A stretch of DNA of 64,000 bases from Escherichia coli DSM 30083 = JCM 1649 = ATCC 11775 (GCF_003697165.2 NZ_CP033092.2:434001-498000); one strand, 5' to 3'; shown: positions 53,338 to 63,351, counted from the first letter of the stretch. Notes: generated by a model not told the origin, from the letters alone. Program-made: numbers and translations.

Positions 53338-54380
53338 AAAACGAAATTTGGTCGTGGATTGGCGATCTCTCGCAGGTTGCCGGAATTAAACACTATGAGT
53401 TACGTAGTGGCAGAGCAAAGGGTACAGAAGCGTTTGATGTCCGTACTGGTGCGGGACTGGCATTTACGGTGGTAAAAGATCGCGCGCTGGATATTGCATG
53501 GGCCAGCTACAAGGACACTGCGCTCTCTTTTATCACCCCCAACGGTGTTGTCGCCCCCGCTTTTTTTGAGTCTCAGGGCAACGGGTTTTTACGTAGCTTT
53601 TACGCGGGGTTACTGACTACCTGCGGACTTAGCTACATTGGCACGCCCTGTGAGGATGAAGGAGAAACGCTGGGGTTACACGGGCGTTTGGCTGCGACTC
53701 CAGCAGAAGAGGTGGGGTATCGCACAGAACGGACCGACGACAGCATTGAATTTGTCATCAATGGCAAAGTACGGGAAACACGATTGTTCGGTGAAAATCT
53801 GACGCTGGAAAGGACCATTCGCTGCCGTTATGGCGAAAATGTAATGCGCATTGAAGACAAGGTGACTAATCATGGTTTCACCCGCCAGCCGCTGCAAATT
53901 CTTTATCACTTTAATTACGGCTGGCCTTTATTATCGCCACAGGCAGAAATCTTGCTGTCGGCTAAAAGCATAACGCCACGAACTCCGCATGCGGCGGAAG
54001 GGTTAGCCAGTCATCTGGAGATTTGTACCCCACAGCCCGGTTTTGACGAGCAGGTTTACTATCTCACGTTGAATAGCGACAGTCAGGGGATGAGTAAAGT
54101 TGCGCTGGTGAACGCCGAACTGGGGTGGGGAATTTACGAGAAATTCGACACCATGCAGCTACCCAACTTTATCCAGTGGAAAAATTTAGGCGCGGGTGAA
54201 TATGTTATGGGGCTGGAGGTCAGCAATAGTTTTCCTGACGGTCGTGATAAAGAACGAGCGCAGGGGCGTCTGCCCTTTATAGAGCCAGGGGAAACAAAGA
54301 CATACTGCTTTGAGCTGGGAATTGTTGATGGCGATGCTGAAATTAGCGCGTTGAAAGCGGAAATTGCAAGCTACCGTTAG
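53334..54380 (+). CDS. DUF4432 aldose-1-epimerase-like protein
   Basis: The 348-aa product begins MKNEIWSWIGDLSQVAGIK; the ATG overlaps the kinase stop by 4 nt. It has the galactose-mutarotase-like beta-sandwich features of DUF4432, with GLLTTCGLSYIG, LGLHGRLAATPAEEV (about residues 113-127) and LYHFNYGWPLL. The family is thought to interconvert sugar anomers, though activity is rarely shown. It closes the plus-strand operon. Confidence 0.82.
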   Translation: MKNEIWSWIGDLSQVAGIKHYELRSGRAKGTEAFDVRTGAGLAFTVVKDRALDIAWASYKDTALSFITPNGVVAPAFFESQGNGFLRSFYAGLLTTCGLSYIGTPCEDEGETLGLHGRLAATPAEEVGYRTERTDDSIEFVINGKVRETRLFGENLTLERTIRCRYGENVMRIEDKVTNHGFTRQPLQILYHFNYGWPLLSPQAEILLSAKSITPRTPHAAEGLASHLEICTPQPGFDEQVYYLTLNSDSQGMSKVALVNAELGWGIYEKFDTMQLPNFIQWKNLGAGEYVMGLEVSNSFPDGRDKERAQGRLPFIEPGETKTYCFELGIVDGDAEISALKAEIASYR

Positions 54381-54387
54381 CTAACGG

Positions 54388-54425
54388 CAATAAAAACGCC
54401 GGGCAGCGTTAACAGGCCCGGCGTT
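54388..54425 (-). terminator. Terminator of accBC
   Basis: AACGCCGGGC at 54395-54404 and GCCCGGCGTT at 54416-54425 form a perfect 10-bp stem with an 11-nt loop, and on the minus strand TTTTTATT follows. It lies 46 nt after the accC stop. On the plus strand it could also end the sugar operon, but no T-run follows there. Confidence 0.85.
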
Positions 54426-54471
54426 GATTACGTTCTTTGCTAAGCGCGATGGAAACACCGCGCGTCACAAA

Positions 54472-55821
54472 TTATTTTTCCTGAAGACCGAGTTTTTTCT
54501 CCAGATAGTGGATATTAGTGCCACCATGCTGGAAGTTTTCGTCATTCATGATGCGGATCTGCAGATCAACGTTGGTTTTGATACCGTCGATGATCAGCTC
54601 CTGCAGCGCATTCTTCATGCGAGCAATCGCCACGTCACGGTTTTCACCGTAGCAAATCAGCTTACCGATCATTGAGTCATAGTACGGCGGTACGGTGTAG
54701 CCCGCGTAGATATGAGACTCCCAACGTACGCCAAAACCACCAGGTGCGTGGAAACGGGTGATTTTGCCCGGACTTGGCAGGAAGGTGTTCGGATCTTCGG
54801 CGTTGATACGGCATTCCACCGCATGGCCGCGAACGTGAACTTCTTCTTGCTTGATCGACAGCGGTTGACCGGCAGCGATACGCAGTTGTTCTTTGATCAG
54901 GTCAACGCCGGTGATCATTTCAGTAACCGGGTGTTCTACCTGAATACGGGTGTTCATTTCGATGAAATAGAACTCGCCGTTTTCGAACAGGAACTCGAAA
55001 GTACCTGCACCGCGATAGCCGATATCAACACACGCTTTAGCGCAACGTTCGCCGATGTAGCGACGCAGTTCCGGGGTAATGCCCGGTGCCGGTGCTTCTT
55101 CGACCACTTTCTGGTGGCGGCGCTGCATGGAGCAGTCACGTTCCGCCAGATAGATAGCGTTGCCCTGACCGTCAGCCAGTACCTGAATCTCGACGTGGCG
55201 AGGATTTTCCAGGTATTTCTCCATGTAAACCATATCGTTGCTGAAAGCTGCTTTCGCTTCCGCACGGGTCATGGAGATGGATTGTGCCAGTTCAGCGTCG
55301 CTGCGCACTACGCGCATACCGCGACCACCGCCGCCGCCGGAGGCTTTGATAATCACCGGATAACCAATGCGTTTAGCAATGGCGCGGTTTTTATCCATAT
55401 CGTCGCCCAGCGGGCCGTCAGAACCCGGTACGCAAGGAACGCCTGCTTTTTTCATCGCCGCGATTGCGGATACTTTGTCGCCCATCAGGCGAATGGTTTC
55501 TGCTTTCGGGCCGATGAAGATAAAGCCGGAGCGTTCAACCTGCTCGGCAAAATTGGCGTTCTCGGAGAGGAAGCCGTAACCCGGATGGATTGCTACTGCG
55601 CCGGTGATTTCAGCGGCGCTGATGATTGCCGGGATGTTCAGATAACTTTTTACTGACGGAGCAGGGCCGATACAGACCGTTTCATCTGCCAGTAATACGT
55701 GTTTTAGATCGCGATCCGCACTGGAGTGCACAGCGACAGTCTTGATGCCCAGTTCTTTACAGGCACGAAGAATACGCAATGCAATCTCGCCGCGGTTGGC
55801 AATAACAATTTTATCCAGCAT
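54472..55821 (-). CDS. accC: Biotin carboxylase subunit of acetyl-CoA carboxylase
   Basis: The 449-aa product begins MLDKIVIANRGEIALRILR; a frame open 13 codons further upstream is not used. It has a biotin-carboxylase N domain, an ATP-grasp with the glycine-rich loop KASGGGGGRGMR (about residues 159-170) and the catalytic segment MNTRIQVEHPVTEM (about 289-302). It carboxylates biotin on AccB, the first step of fatty-acid synthesis. It is 10 nt after accB. Confidence 0.98.
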   Translation of the reverse strand: MLDKIVIANRGEIALRILRACKELGIKTVAVHSSADRDLKHVLLADETVCIGPAPSVKSYLNIPAIISAAEITGAVAIHPGYGFLSENANFAEQVERSGFIFIGPKAETIRLMGDKVSAIAAMKKAGVPCVPGSDGPLGDDMDKNRAIAKRIGYPVIIKASGGGGGRGMRVVRSDAELAQSISMTRAEAKAAFSNDMVYMEKYLENPRHVEIQVLADGQGNAIYLAERDCSMQRRHQKVVEEAPAPGITPELRRYIGERCAKACVDIGYRGAGTFEFLFENGEFYFIEMNTRIQVEHPVTEMITGVDLIKEQLRIAAGQPLSIKQEEVHVRGHAVECRINAEDPNTFLPSPGKITRFHAPGGFGVRWESHIYAGYTVPPYYDSMIGKLICYGENRDVAIARMKNALQELIIDGIKTNVDLQIRIMNDENFQHGGTNIHYLEKKLGLQEK

Positions 55822-55831
55822 GTTCGCCTCG

Positions 55832-56302
55832 TTACTCGATGACGACCAGCGGCTCGTCAAATTCTACCGGTTGTCCACTTTCGACCAGAATTGCTTTCAC
55901 GGTACCGGATTTGTCCGCTTCGATCTGGTTCATCATTTTCATGGCTTCAACGATGCACAGGGTATCGCCCACGTTGACTTTCTGACCCACTTCGATGAAC
56001 GCTTTTGCGTCCGGGCTTGGAGTGCGGTAGAAAGTACCAACCATCGGGGAACGTACGATGTGACCACTGATTTCCGCTGCTGCTGGCGCTTCCATGGAAG
56101 GAACGGTCGCCGGAGCGGCTGCGTTAGATTGAGCTGGCTGCTGCATCATAGGTGCAGCGTAAGCTTGTTGCATCACAGGGAAACTTGCGGCAGGAGCTGC
56201 ACGGCTAATGCGTACTGACTCTTCACCTTCAGAAATTTCCAGTTCGGAGATGCCTGATTCTTCAACCAGCTCGATCAGTTTTTTAATCTTACGAATATCC
56301 AT
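55832..56302 (-). CDS. accB: Biotin carboxyl carrier protein
   Basis: The 156-aa product begins [19 protein letters not shown]. An Ala/Pro/Gln-rich linker (about residues 40-76) is followed by the biotinyl domain with [16 protein letters not shown], in which the central lysine (K122) is biotinylated. In E. coli AccB also represses accBC. It has an unusually long leader that contains a gene relic. Confidence 0.98.
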
Positions 56303-56324
56303 GAGTGGGTTCCGTACTCTTTGT

Positions 56325-56454
56325 TTAGTGTGATTGTGACAGGCGTTTCACCGCCGTCTGTAAAGCGTATGCCCCGACAGCTGTATGCATAGCGATAAAT
56401 TCCAGCAGGCCGGGACGCCGGTCTATTTTGCCCCAGAGTGTCAATGTTAGACTT
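56325..56454 (-). pseudogene. Relic resembling the 3' end of aroQ (type II 3-dehydroquinase) in the accB leader
   Basis: In the frame ending at the TAA 56325-56327, 22 nt before the accB ATG, the minus strand reads [20 protein letters not shown]. This is very close to the carboxyl end (GADGYSYALQ-type) of AroQ proteins that lie directly before accB in many gamma-proteobacteria. Upstream fragments SLTLTL and LLEFI-MH could be remains of earlier AroQ segments after internal deletions, and a GGAGG at 56485-56489 could be the old ribosome-binding site. The identification rests on my memory of AroQ sequences. E. coli uses AroD instead. Confidence 0.6.
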
Positions 56455-56564
56455 GACGGACATTGTGCAGCGATCTGCTGCTATCCTCCGGCAAAAAACA
56501 AAATATACCTTCGTTGCGCCAATGTCACCTTTTCCGCAGCGCAAAAACTGCGTCAGGGAGGACG

Positions 56565-56610
56565 AGGTCGCACATTATAACGATTTCGTAGCAATTGGCA
56601 GCTAAATACT
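56565..56610 (-). promoter_or_regulatory. accBC promoter
   Basis: A consensus -10 TATAAT lies on the minus strand at 56574-56579, followed by GTGCGACC. The -35 region 17 bp upstream is poor. Transcription from here would give a leader of about 265 nt before accB, which fits the long leader known for E. coli accBC. Confidence 0.65.
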
Positions 56611-56706
56611 GGTCTTATCAGGGAAGATAATCAACAGCTAACATGTAAATAACCTTCAACACCGTGTAATTTGCAACAAGCCGCACAATTCACGAAATTA
56701 GCGCCA

Positions 56707-57094
56707 TCATCGACGGAACTTCTTATAACGTAAGGTGAAAAGCTGTAAAGCCAGCCCTGCGAAGATGGGGGGCTGCAATGAGATAATCTTCACAGACCAC
56801 AAATAATGTAGGGATGCCAGGATCGCGACAAGATAGACGACATTACGCAGCGGTTGCTGGGGATTACCCAATTTTCACTGCATCGTCCGGAAAGATGTGA
56901 ATGCTAAAGCACGCAAAATTAACCGACTGACAATGTTCCGCATTCAATAGGTTTAAGTGGTTAATTTGTAATCAAATAAAATCAGATTATTCCCCCCATG
57001 GTACCAGAAATCAGTAACAGATTAAGCGTAGCGTCGCCAAGGCAAAGCACCATAAACCTAACAGGCGACGGAGGCGTATCAATAATGGCTGTTT
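56707..57094 (-). pseudogene. msrQ (YedZ-family) gene relic
   Basis: Translation of the minus strand from 57094 gives KQPLLIRLRRLLGLWCFA, then a TGA (57011-57013). After a frame change, the frame from 57000 gives GGNNLILF, IVSRLILRALAFTS, KLG, VVYLVAILASLHYLWSVK, IISLQPPIFAGLAL and LRYKK before a final TGA at 56707-56709. These match residues about 69-196 of MsrQ (YedZ), the haem membrane partner of the MsrP methionine-sulfoxide reductase, in order. Stops at 56953-56955, 56944-56946 and 56875-56877 interrupt it. The 5' third of the gene and any msrP are missing. Confidence 0.86.
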
Positions 57095-57243
57095 GGTGGA
57101 GTATCAATGCGCATCAATTTATGGTCAGTCGAAATCATGACTTTCCAGTTTGGATGATGTTGTACAACTTCCTGACCAAGGTGTTCGACGAAAGCTGTCC
57201 GACTAACCGCTTTTTCCGTTAACCGATTGAATAATGATTTCAA
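57079..57243 (-). other. Unrecognised 54-codon open frame after acuI
   Basis: A TTG at 57241-57243, about 7-8 nt after AGAGAGGGA, opens a 54-codon frame (KSLFNRLTEKAVSRTAFVEH and onward) that ends at the TGA 57079-57081. It begins 37 nt after the acuI stop on the same strand. The composition looks protein-like (AFVEHLGQEVVQHHPNWKV), but its last codons run into the msrQ relic in another frame. It may be a fragment of a lost gene or a real small protein; I do not recognise it. Confidence 0.35.
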
Positions 57244-57279
57244 AATGAGTTCCCTCTCTTATTAATCCTTGCTAAATGG

Positions 57280-58254
57280 TTAGTTAACCTTCACCAGCGT
57301 GCGACCCTGGATCTGGTTATTAATGATGGCCTCGGCAAACTTCGGTGCCTCTGCCAGAGATATCTCTTTTGCCGCCTGGGTATAGAATGATTCCGGTAAA
57401 TCGGCGACCAGTCGCTGCCAGGCTTGTGCGCGGCGTGCTGGTGGCGTCATTACTGAATCCACCCCTTGCAAACGGACATTACGCAGAATAAATGGCATGA
57501 CCGTGGTTGGCAGAGTAAAACCACCCGCCAGACCACAGGCCGCCACGCAGCCGCCGTAATTCATTTGCGCCAGCACTTTTGCCAGCACTTTGTCGCCAAC
57601 GGTGTCAATTGCCCCAGCCCAGACTTGTTTTTCCAGAGGACGGGATTCAGCAAACTCATCGCGAGGAAGAATACGGCTGGCACCTAAACTTTTCAGATAT
57701 TCATGGGTACTTTCGCGACCGGAAACAGCAACGACCTGATAACCCAACTTATGCAGCAGCGCCACGGCGGTACTGCCGACGCCACCACTGGCACCCGTCA
57801 CGACAATCTCCCCATCCTGCGGGCGAACACCGGCATCTTCCAGCGCCATCACACACAGCATGGCGGTAAAACCGGCAGTACCGATAATCATTGCTTTACG
57901 CGCGTCCAGCCCTTGCGGCATGGCAACCAGCCAGTCACCTTTCACTCGCGCCTGTTCCGCCAGCCCACCCCAGTGGTTTTCACCAACGCCCCAGCCAGTG
58001 AGTAACACCTCCTGACCGGCATGAAAACGCGGATCTTCGCTGGTGCGTACAGTTCCGGCAAAATCGATCCCAGGAATCATCGGAAAATTACGGATGATTT
58101 TTCCCTTACCGGTAATCGCCAGCGCATCTTTGTAGTTCAGGCTCGACCAGTGAACATCAACCGTGACATCGCCTTCCGGCTGGCGACTTTCGTCCAGAGT
58201 CTGTACTGATGCGAGAGTTTTGCCGTCCTGCTGTTCTAAAAGTAACGCCTGCAT
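57280..58254 (-). CDS. acuI: Acrylyl-CoA reductase AcuI (YhdH)
   Basis: The 324-aa product begins MQALLLEQQDGKTLASVQT. It is a zinc-free medium-chain dehydrogenase/reductase with the quinone-oxidoreductase-type fold and the NADPH loop VTGASGGVGSTAVALLHKLG (about residues 151-170). It reduces acrylyl-CoA to propionyl-CoA and protects against acrylate. It is divergent from csrD. Confidence 0.95.
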   Translation of the reverse strand: MQALLLEQQDGKTLASVQTLDESRQPEGDVTVDVHWSSLNYKDALAITGKGKIIRNFPMIPGIDFAGTVRTSEDPRFHAGQEVLLTGWGVGENHWGGLAEQARVKGDWLVAMPQGLDARKAMIIGTAGFTAMLCVMALEDAGVRPQDGEIVVTGASGGVGSTAVALLHKLGYQVVAVSGRESTHEYLKSLGASRILPRDEFAESRPLEKQVWAGAIDTVGDKVLAKVLAQMNYGGCVAACGLAGGFTLPTTVMPFILRNVRLQGVDSVMTPPARRAQAWQRLVADLPESFYTQAAKEISLAEAPKFAEAIINNQIQGRTLVKVN

Positions 58255-58405
58255 AAGTGGTCCTCATGTGCATGATGGATTGGAAAATAATTTCTGAAGA
58301 CTATACTCGCTAATGGAAAAGCAAAGCCGATGAAGCGCAATAAATTGCGAGATAAATCTGATTTGCTAGTATGCCCGCTTCCTCACTATCGGAGTTAACA
58401 CAAGG

Positions 58406-60346
58406 ATGAGATTAACGACGAAATTTTCGGCCTTTGTCACGCTGCTCACCGGGTTAACAATTTTTGTGACTTTGCTGGGCTGTTCGCTAAGTTTCTACAA
58501 CGCCATTCAGTATAAGTTTAGTCATCGTGTTCAGGCGGTGGCGACGGCGATTGATACCCACCTAGTGTCGAATGACTTCAGCACATTAAGGCCACAAATT
58601 ACCGAATTAATGATGTCGGCAGATATCGTTCGTGTAGACCTGCTCCATGGTGATAAGCAGGTTTATACCCTGGCCAGAAATGGTAGTTATCGTCCGGTTG
58701 GCACCAACGATCTGTTTCGTGAACTGAGCGTTCCGTTGATAAAGCATCCGGGGATGTCGCTGCGTCTGGTTTATCAGGATCCGATGGGCAACTATTTCCA
58801 TTCTTTAATGACCACCGCGCCGCTCACGGGGGCGATTGGCTTTATCATTCTTATGCTCTTCCTGGCGGTACGCTGGTTACAACGGCAACTTGCCGGGCAA
58901 GAATTGCTGGAAACCCGGGCTACTCGTATCTTAAACGGTGAGCGTGGCTCTAATGTGTTGGGAACCATCTATGAATGGCCGCCCAGAACCAGCAGTGCGC
59001 TGGATACGCTGCTTTGTGAAATTCAGAACGCACGCGAACAACACAGCCGTCTTGATACGCTGATCCGCTCTTATGCCGCCCAGGACATGAAAACCGGCCT
59101 CAATAACCGACTCTTTTTCGATAATCAGTTAGCAACGTTACTGGAAGATCAAGAGAAAGTAGGTACCCACGGGATCGTGATGATGATTCGTCTGCCGGAT
59201 TTCAATATGTTGAGTGATACCTGGGGGCACAGCCAGGTTGAAGAACAGTTCTTCTCTCTGACGAATCTGCTATCGACATTTATGATGCGCTACCCTGGCG
59301 CACTGCTGGCGCGTTACCACCGCAGTGATTTTGCTGCGCTGTTACCGCACCGGACGTTAAAAGAGGCAGAGAGCATCGCCAGTCAGTTAATCAAAGCCGT
59401 CGATACCTTGCCGAACAATAAAATGCTCGATCGCGACGATATGATCCACATTGGTATCTGTGCCTGGCGTAGTGGTCAGGATACCGAGCAGGTAATGGAA
59501 CATGCAGAGTCTGCCACGCGTAATGCGGGATTGCAGGGCGGCAATAGCTGGGCTATTTACGATGACTCGTTGCCTGAAAAAGGACGCGGTAATGTTCGCT
59601 GGCGTACGCTTATCGAGCAAATGCTCAGTCGCGGCGGCCCGCGCCTTTATCAAAAACCGGCGGTTACTCGCGAAGGCCGGGTTCATCATCGTGAACTCAT
59701 GTGCCGCATCTTCGATGGTAATGAAGAGGTTAGCTCGGCAGAGTATATGCCGATGGTCTTGCAGTTTGGTTTATCGGAAGAGTATGACCGCCTGCTAATC
59801 AGCCGTCTTATTCCACTATTGCGTTACTGGCCAGAGGAAAATCTGGCGATTCAGGTTACCGTTGAGTCGCTGATTCGCCCGCGTTTTCAGCGTTGGCTGC
59901 GCGATACGTTAATGCAATGTGAAAAATCGCAACGAAGACGCATAATTATTGAACTTGCAGAGGCCGATGTAGGTCAACATATCAGTCGCTTACAACCTGT
60001 TATTCGTTTAGTGAATGCTTTAGGGGTACGGGTAGCCGTCAACCAGGCTGGTTTGACGCTGGTAAGCACCAGTTGGATCAAAGAACTTAATGTTGAGTTA
60101 CTCAAGCTCCATCCGGGGCTGGTCAGAAACATTGAGAAGCGAACGGAGAACCAGCTGCTGGTTCAAAGCCTGGTGGAAGCCTGCTCCGGGACCAGCACCC
60201 AGGTTTACGCCACCGGCGTACGTTCGCGAAGCGAGTGGCAGACCCTGATTCAGCGCGGTGTTACAGGTGGGCAAGGGGATTTTTTCGCGTCCTCACAGCC
60301 ACTTGATACTAACGTGAAAAAATATTCACAAAGATACTCGGTTTAA
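58406..60346 (+). CDS. csrD: CsrB/CsrC decay regulator CsrD
   Basis: The 646-aa product begins MRLTTKFSAFVTLLTGLTI. Two amino-terminal membrane spans flank a periplasmic part (about residues 30-130), followed by a HAMP-like and coiled linker, a degenerate GGDEF domain (HRSDF) and a degenerate EAL domain (ELM). It targets the sRNAs CsrB and CsrC for RNase E decay and is not a c-di-GMP enzyme. The degeneracy matches known CsrD, so it is not a local defect. Confidence 0.96.
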   Translation: MRLTTKFSAFVTLLTGLTIFVTLLGCSLSFYNAIQYKFSHRVQAVATAIDTHLVSNDFSTLRPQITELMMSADIVRVDLLHGDKQVYTLARNGSYRPVGTNDLFRELSVPLIKHPGMSLRLVYQDPMGNYFHSLMTTAPLTGAIGFIILMLFLAVRWLQRQLAGQELLETRATRILNGERGSNVLGTIYEWPPRTSSALDTLLCEIQNAREQHSRLDTLIRSYAAQDMKTGLNNRLFFDNQLATLLEDQEKVGTHGIVMMIRLPDFNMLSDTWGHSQVEEQFFSLTNLLSTFMMRYPGALLARYHRSDFAALLPHRTLKEAESIASQLIKAVDTLPNNKMLDRDDMIHIGICAWRSGQDTEQVMEHAESATRNAGLQGGNSWAIYDDSLPEKGRGNVRWRTLIEQMLSRGGPRLYQKPAVTREGRVHHRELMCRIFDGNEEVSSAEYMPMVLQFGLSEEYDRLLISRLIPLLRYWPEENLAIQVTVESLIRPRFQRWLRDTLMQCEKSQRRRIIIELAEADVGQHISRLQPVIRLVNALGVRVAVNQAGLTLVSTSWIKELNVELLKLHPGLVRNIEKRTENQLLVQSLVEACSGTSTQVYATGVRSRSEWQTLIQRGVTGGQGDFFASSQPLDTNVKKYSQRYSV

Positions 60347-60650
60347 CCTGCCGTTTAATCCGTTTTCACGTAGAATAACGCGCGCTGCGTCTCATGGGAG
60401 TGTGCTTGTCTGCTCGCCAGATTGTTGCAGCACATATGCAGATGAATGACCTTACGCGGTTGCAAACAGGCGAGGAATGCTGCTGATGCATTAAGCCTTT
60501 CTGGACTCAGGCAGAGATTTGTAACAAAGGAAACGAACTGCACTAATTTTCACCGTAGCAGATGATTTTTGCGCCTTGTCGCTGCTGCGTGTGGTTGGTA
60601 AAGTAAGCGGATTTTCTTTTCCGCCCCAGCTTTCAGGATTATCCCTTAGT
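60347..60650 (+). promoter_or_regulatory. Promoter and leader region of mreBCD
   Basis: This is a 304-nt gap with no convincing coding frame. In E. coli several mreB promoters are found here, but I cannot assign -35/-10 pairs with confidence. The AGGATTATCCCTTAGT stretch just before the mreB ATG offers a weak ribosome-binding site. Confidence 0.5.
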
Positions 60651-61694
60651 ATGTTGAAAAAATTTCGTGGCATGTTTTCCAATGACTTGTCCATTGACCT
60701 GGGTACTGCGAATACCCTCATTTATGTAAAAGGACAAGGCATCGTATTGAATGAGCCTTCCGTGGTGGCCATTCGTCAGGATCGTGCCGGTTCACCGAAA
60801 AGCGTAGCTGCAGTAGGTCATGACGCGAAGCAGATGCTGGGCCGTACGCCGGGCAATATTGCTGCCATTCGCCCAATGAAAGACGGCGTTATCGCCGACT
60901 TCTTCGTGACTGAAAAAATGCTCCAGCACTTCATCAAACAAGTGCACAGCAACAGCTTTATGCGTCCAAGCCCGCGCGTTCTGGTTTGTGTGCCGGTTGG
61001 CGCGACCCAGGTTGAACGCCGCGCAATTCGTGAATCCGCGCAGGGCGCTGGTGCCCGTGAAGTCTTCCTGATTGAAGAACCGATGGCTGCCGCAATTGGT
61101 GCTGGCCTGCCGGTTTCTGAAGCGACCGGTTCTATGGTGGTTGATATCGGTGGTGGTACCACTGAAGTTGCTGTTATCTCCTTGAACGGCGTGGTTTACT
61201 CCTCTTCCGTGCGCATTGGTGGTGACCGTTTCGACGAAGCTATCATCAACTATGTACGTCGTAATTACGGTTCTCTGATCGGTGAAGCCACCGCAGAACG
61301 TATCAAGCACGAAATCGGTTCGGCTTACCCGGGCGATGAAGTCCGTGAAATCGAAGTTCGTGGCCGTAACCTTGCAGAAGGTGTTCCACGCGGTTTTACC
61401 CTGAACTCCAACGAAATCCTCGAAGCACTGCAGGAACCGCTGACCGGTATTGTGAGCGCGGTAATGGTTGCACTGGAACAGTGCCCGCCGGAACTGGCTT
61501 CCGATATCTCCGAGCGCGGCATGGTGCTCACCGGTGGTGGCGCACTGCTGCGTAACCTTGACCGTTTGTTAATGGAAGAAACCGGCATTCCAGTCGTTGT
61601 TGCTGAAGACCCGCTGACCTGTGTGGCGCGCGGTGGCGGCAAAGCGCTGGAAATGATCGACATGCACGGCGGCGACCTGTTCAGCGAAGAGTAA
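60651..61694 (+). CDS. mreB: Rod-shape actin homologue MreB
   Basis: The 347-aa product begins [19 protein letters not shown]; an upstream in-frame extension of 25 codons is not used. The amino-terminal amphipathic helix is followed by actin motifs: phosphate 1 [12 protein letters not shown], phosphate 2 [13 protein letters not shown] and adenosine [10 protein letters not shown]. It forms membrane-bound filaments that organise lateral wall synthesis. It is first in mreBCD. Confidence 0.98.
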
Positions 61695-61701
61695 TCGGAT
61701 G

Positions 61702-61733
61702 CAGGCAGGGGAAGTGTCTGTTTACCCTGCCTG
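61702..61733 (+). promoter_or_regulatory. Hairpin between mreB and mreC
   Basis: CAGGCAGGG at 61702-61710 and CCCTGCCTG at 61725-61733 form a perfect 9-bp stem with a 14-nt loop. No T-run follows. It may attenuate transcription or protect the mreB mRNA 3' end, which would help keep MreB in excess over MreC and MreD. Confidence 0.55.
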
Positions 61734-61759
61734 GTCTGATACGAGAATACGCATAACTT

Positions 61760-63351
<1,592 letters not shown>

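Larger units (their letters stand above)
56303..57279. other. Region between accB and acuI: decayed genes and the accBC control region
   Basis: No intact recognised gene is present in these 977 nt. From right to left on the minus strand they contain a 54-codon unknown frame (57079-57243), the msrQ relic (56707-57094), the accBC promoter (near 56574) and the aroQ-like relic (56325-56454). The order agrees with an ancestral msrQ-aroQ-accB-accC arrangement. Confidence 0.75.

Noticed and set aside
45811..54471. A mobile-element origin (insertion sequence, integrase or prophage) for the sugar locus
   Set aside because: No transposase or integrase frame, no terminal repeats of insertion-sequence type and no tRNA attachment site are visible at either end.
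54712..55656. A 314-codon open frame antisense to accC
   Set aside because: It lies wholly within accC and its protein has no recognisable domain. Strong codon bias of accC opens the opposite frame.
56275..56544. An 89-codon frame across the accB start region
   Set aside because: It reads the aroQ-like relic in the wrong frame, and its product resembles nothing known. The relic frame gives the recognisable carboxyl end.
59320..59712. CsrD as a defective diguanylate cyclase or phosphodiesterase gene
   Set aside because: The degenerate HRSDF and ELM motifs are the normal state of CsrD proteins, so they do not mark a mutation.
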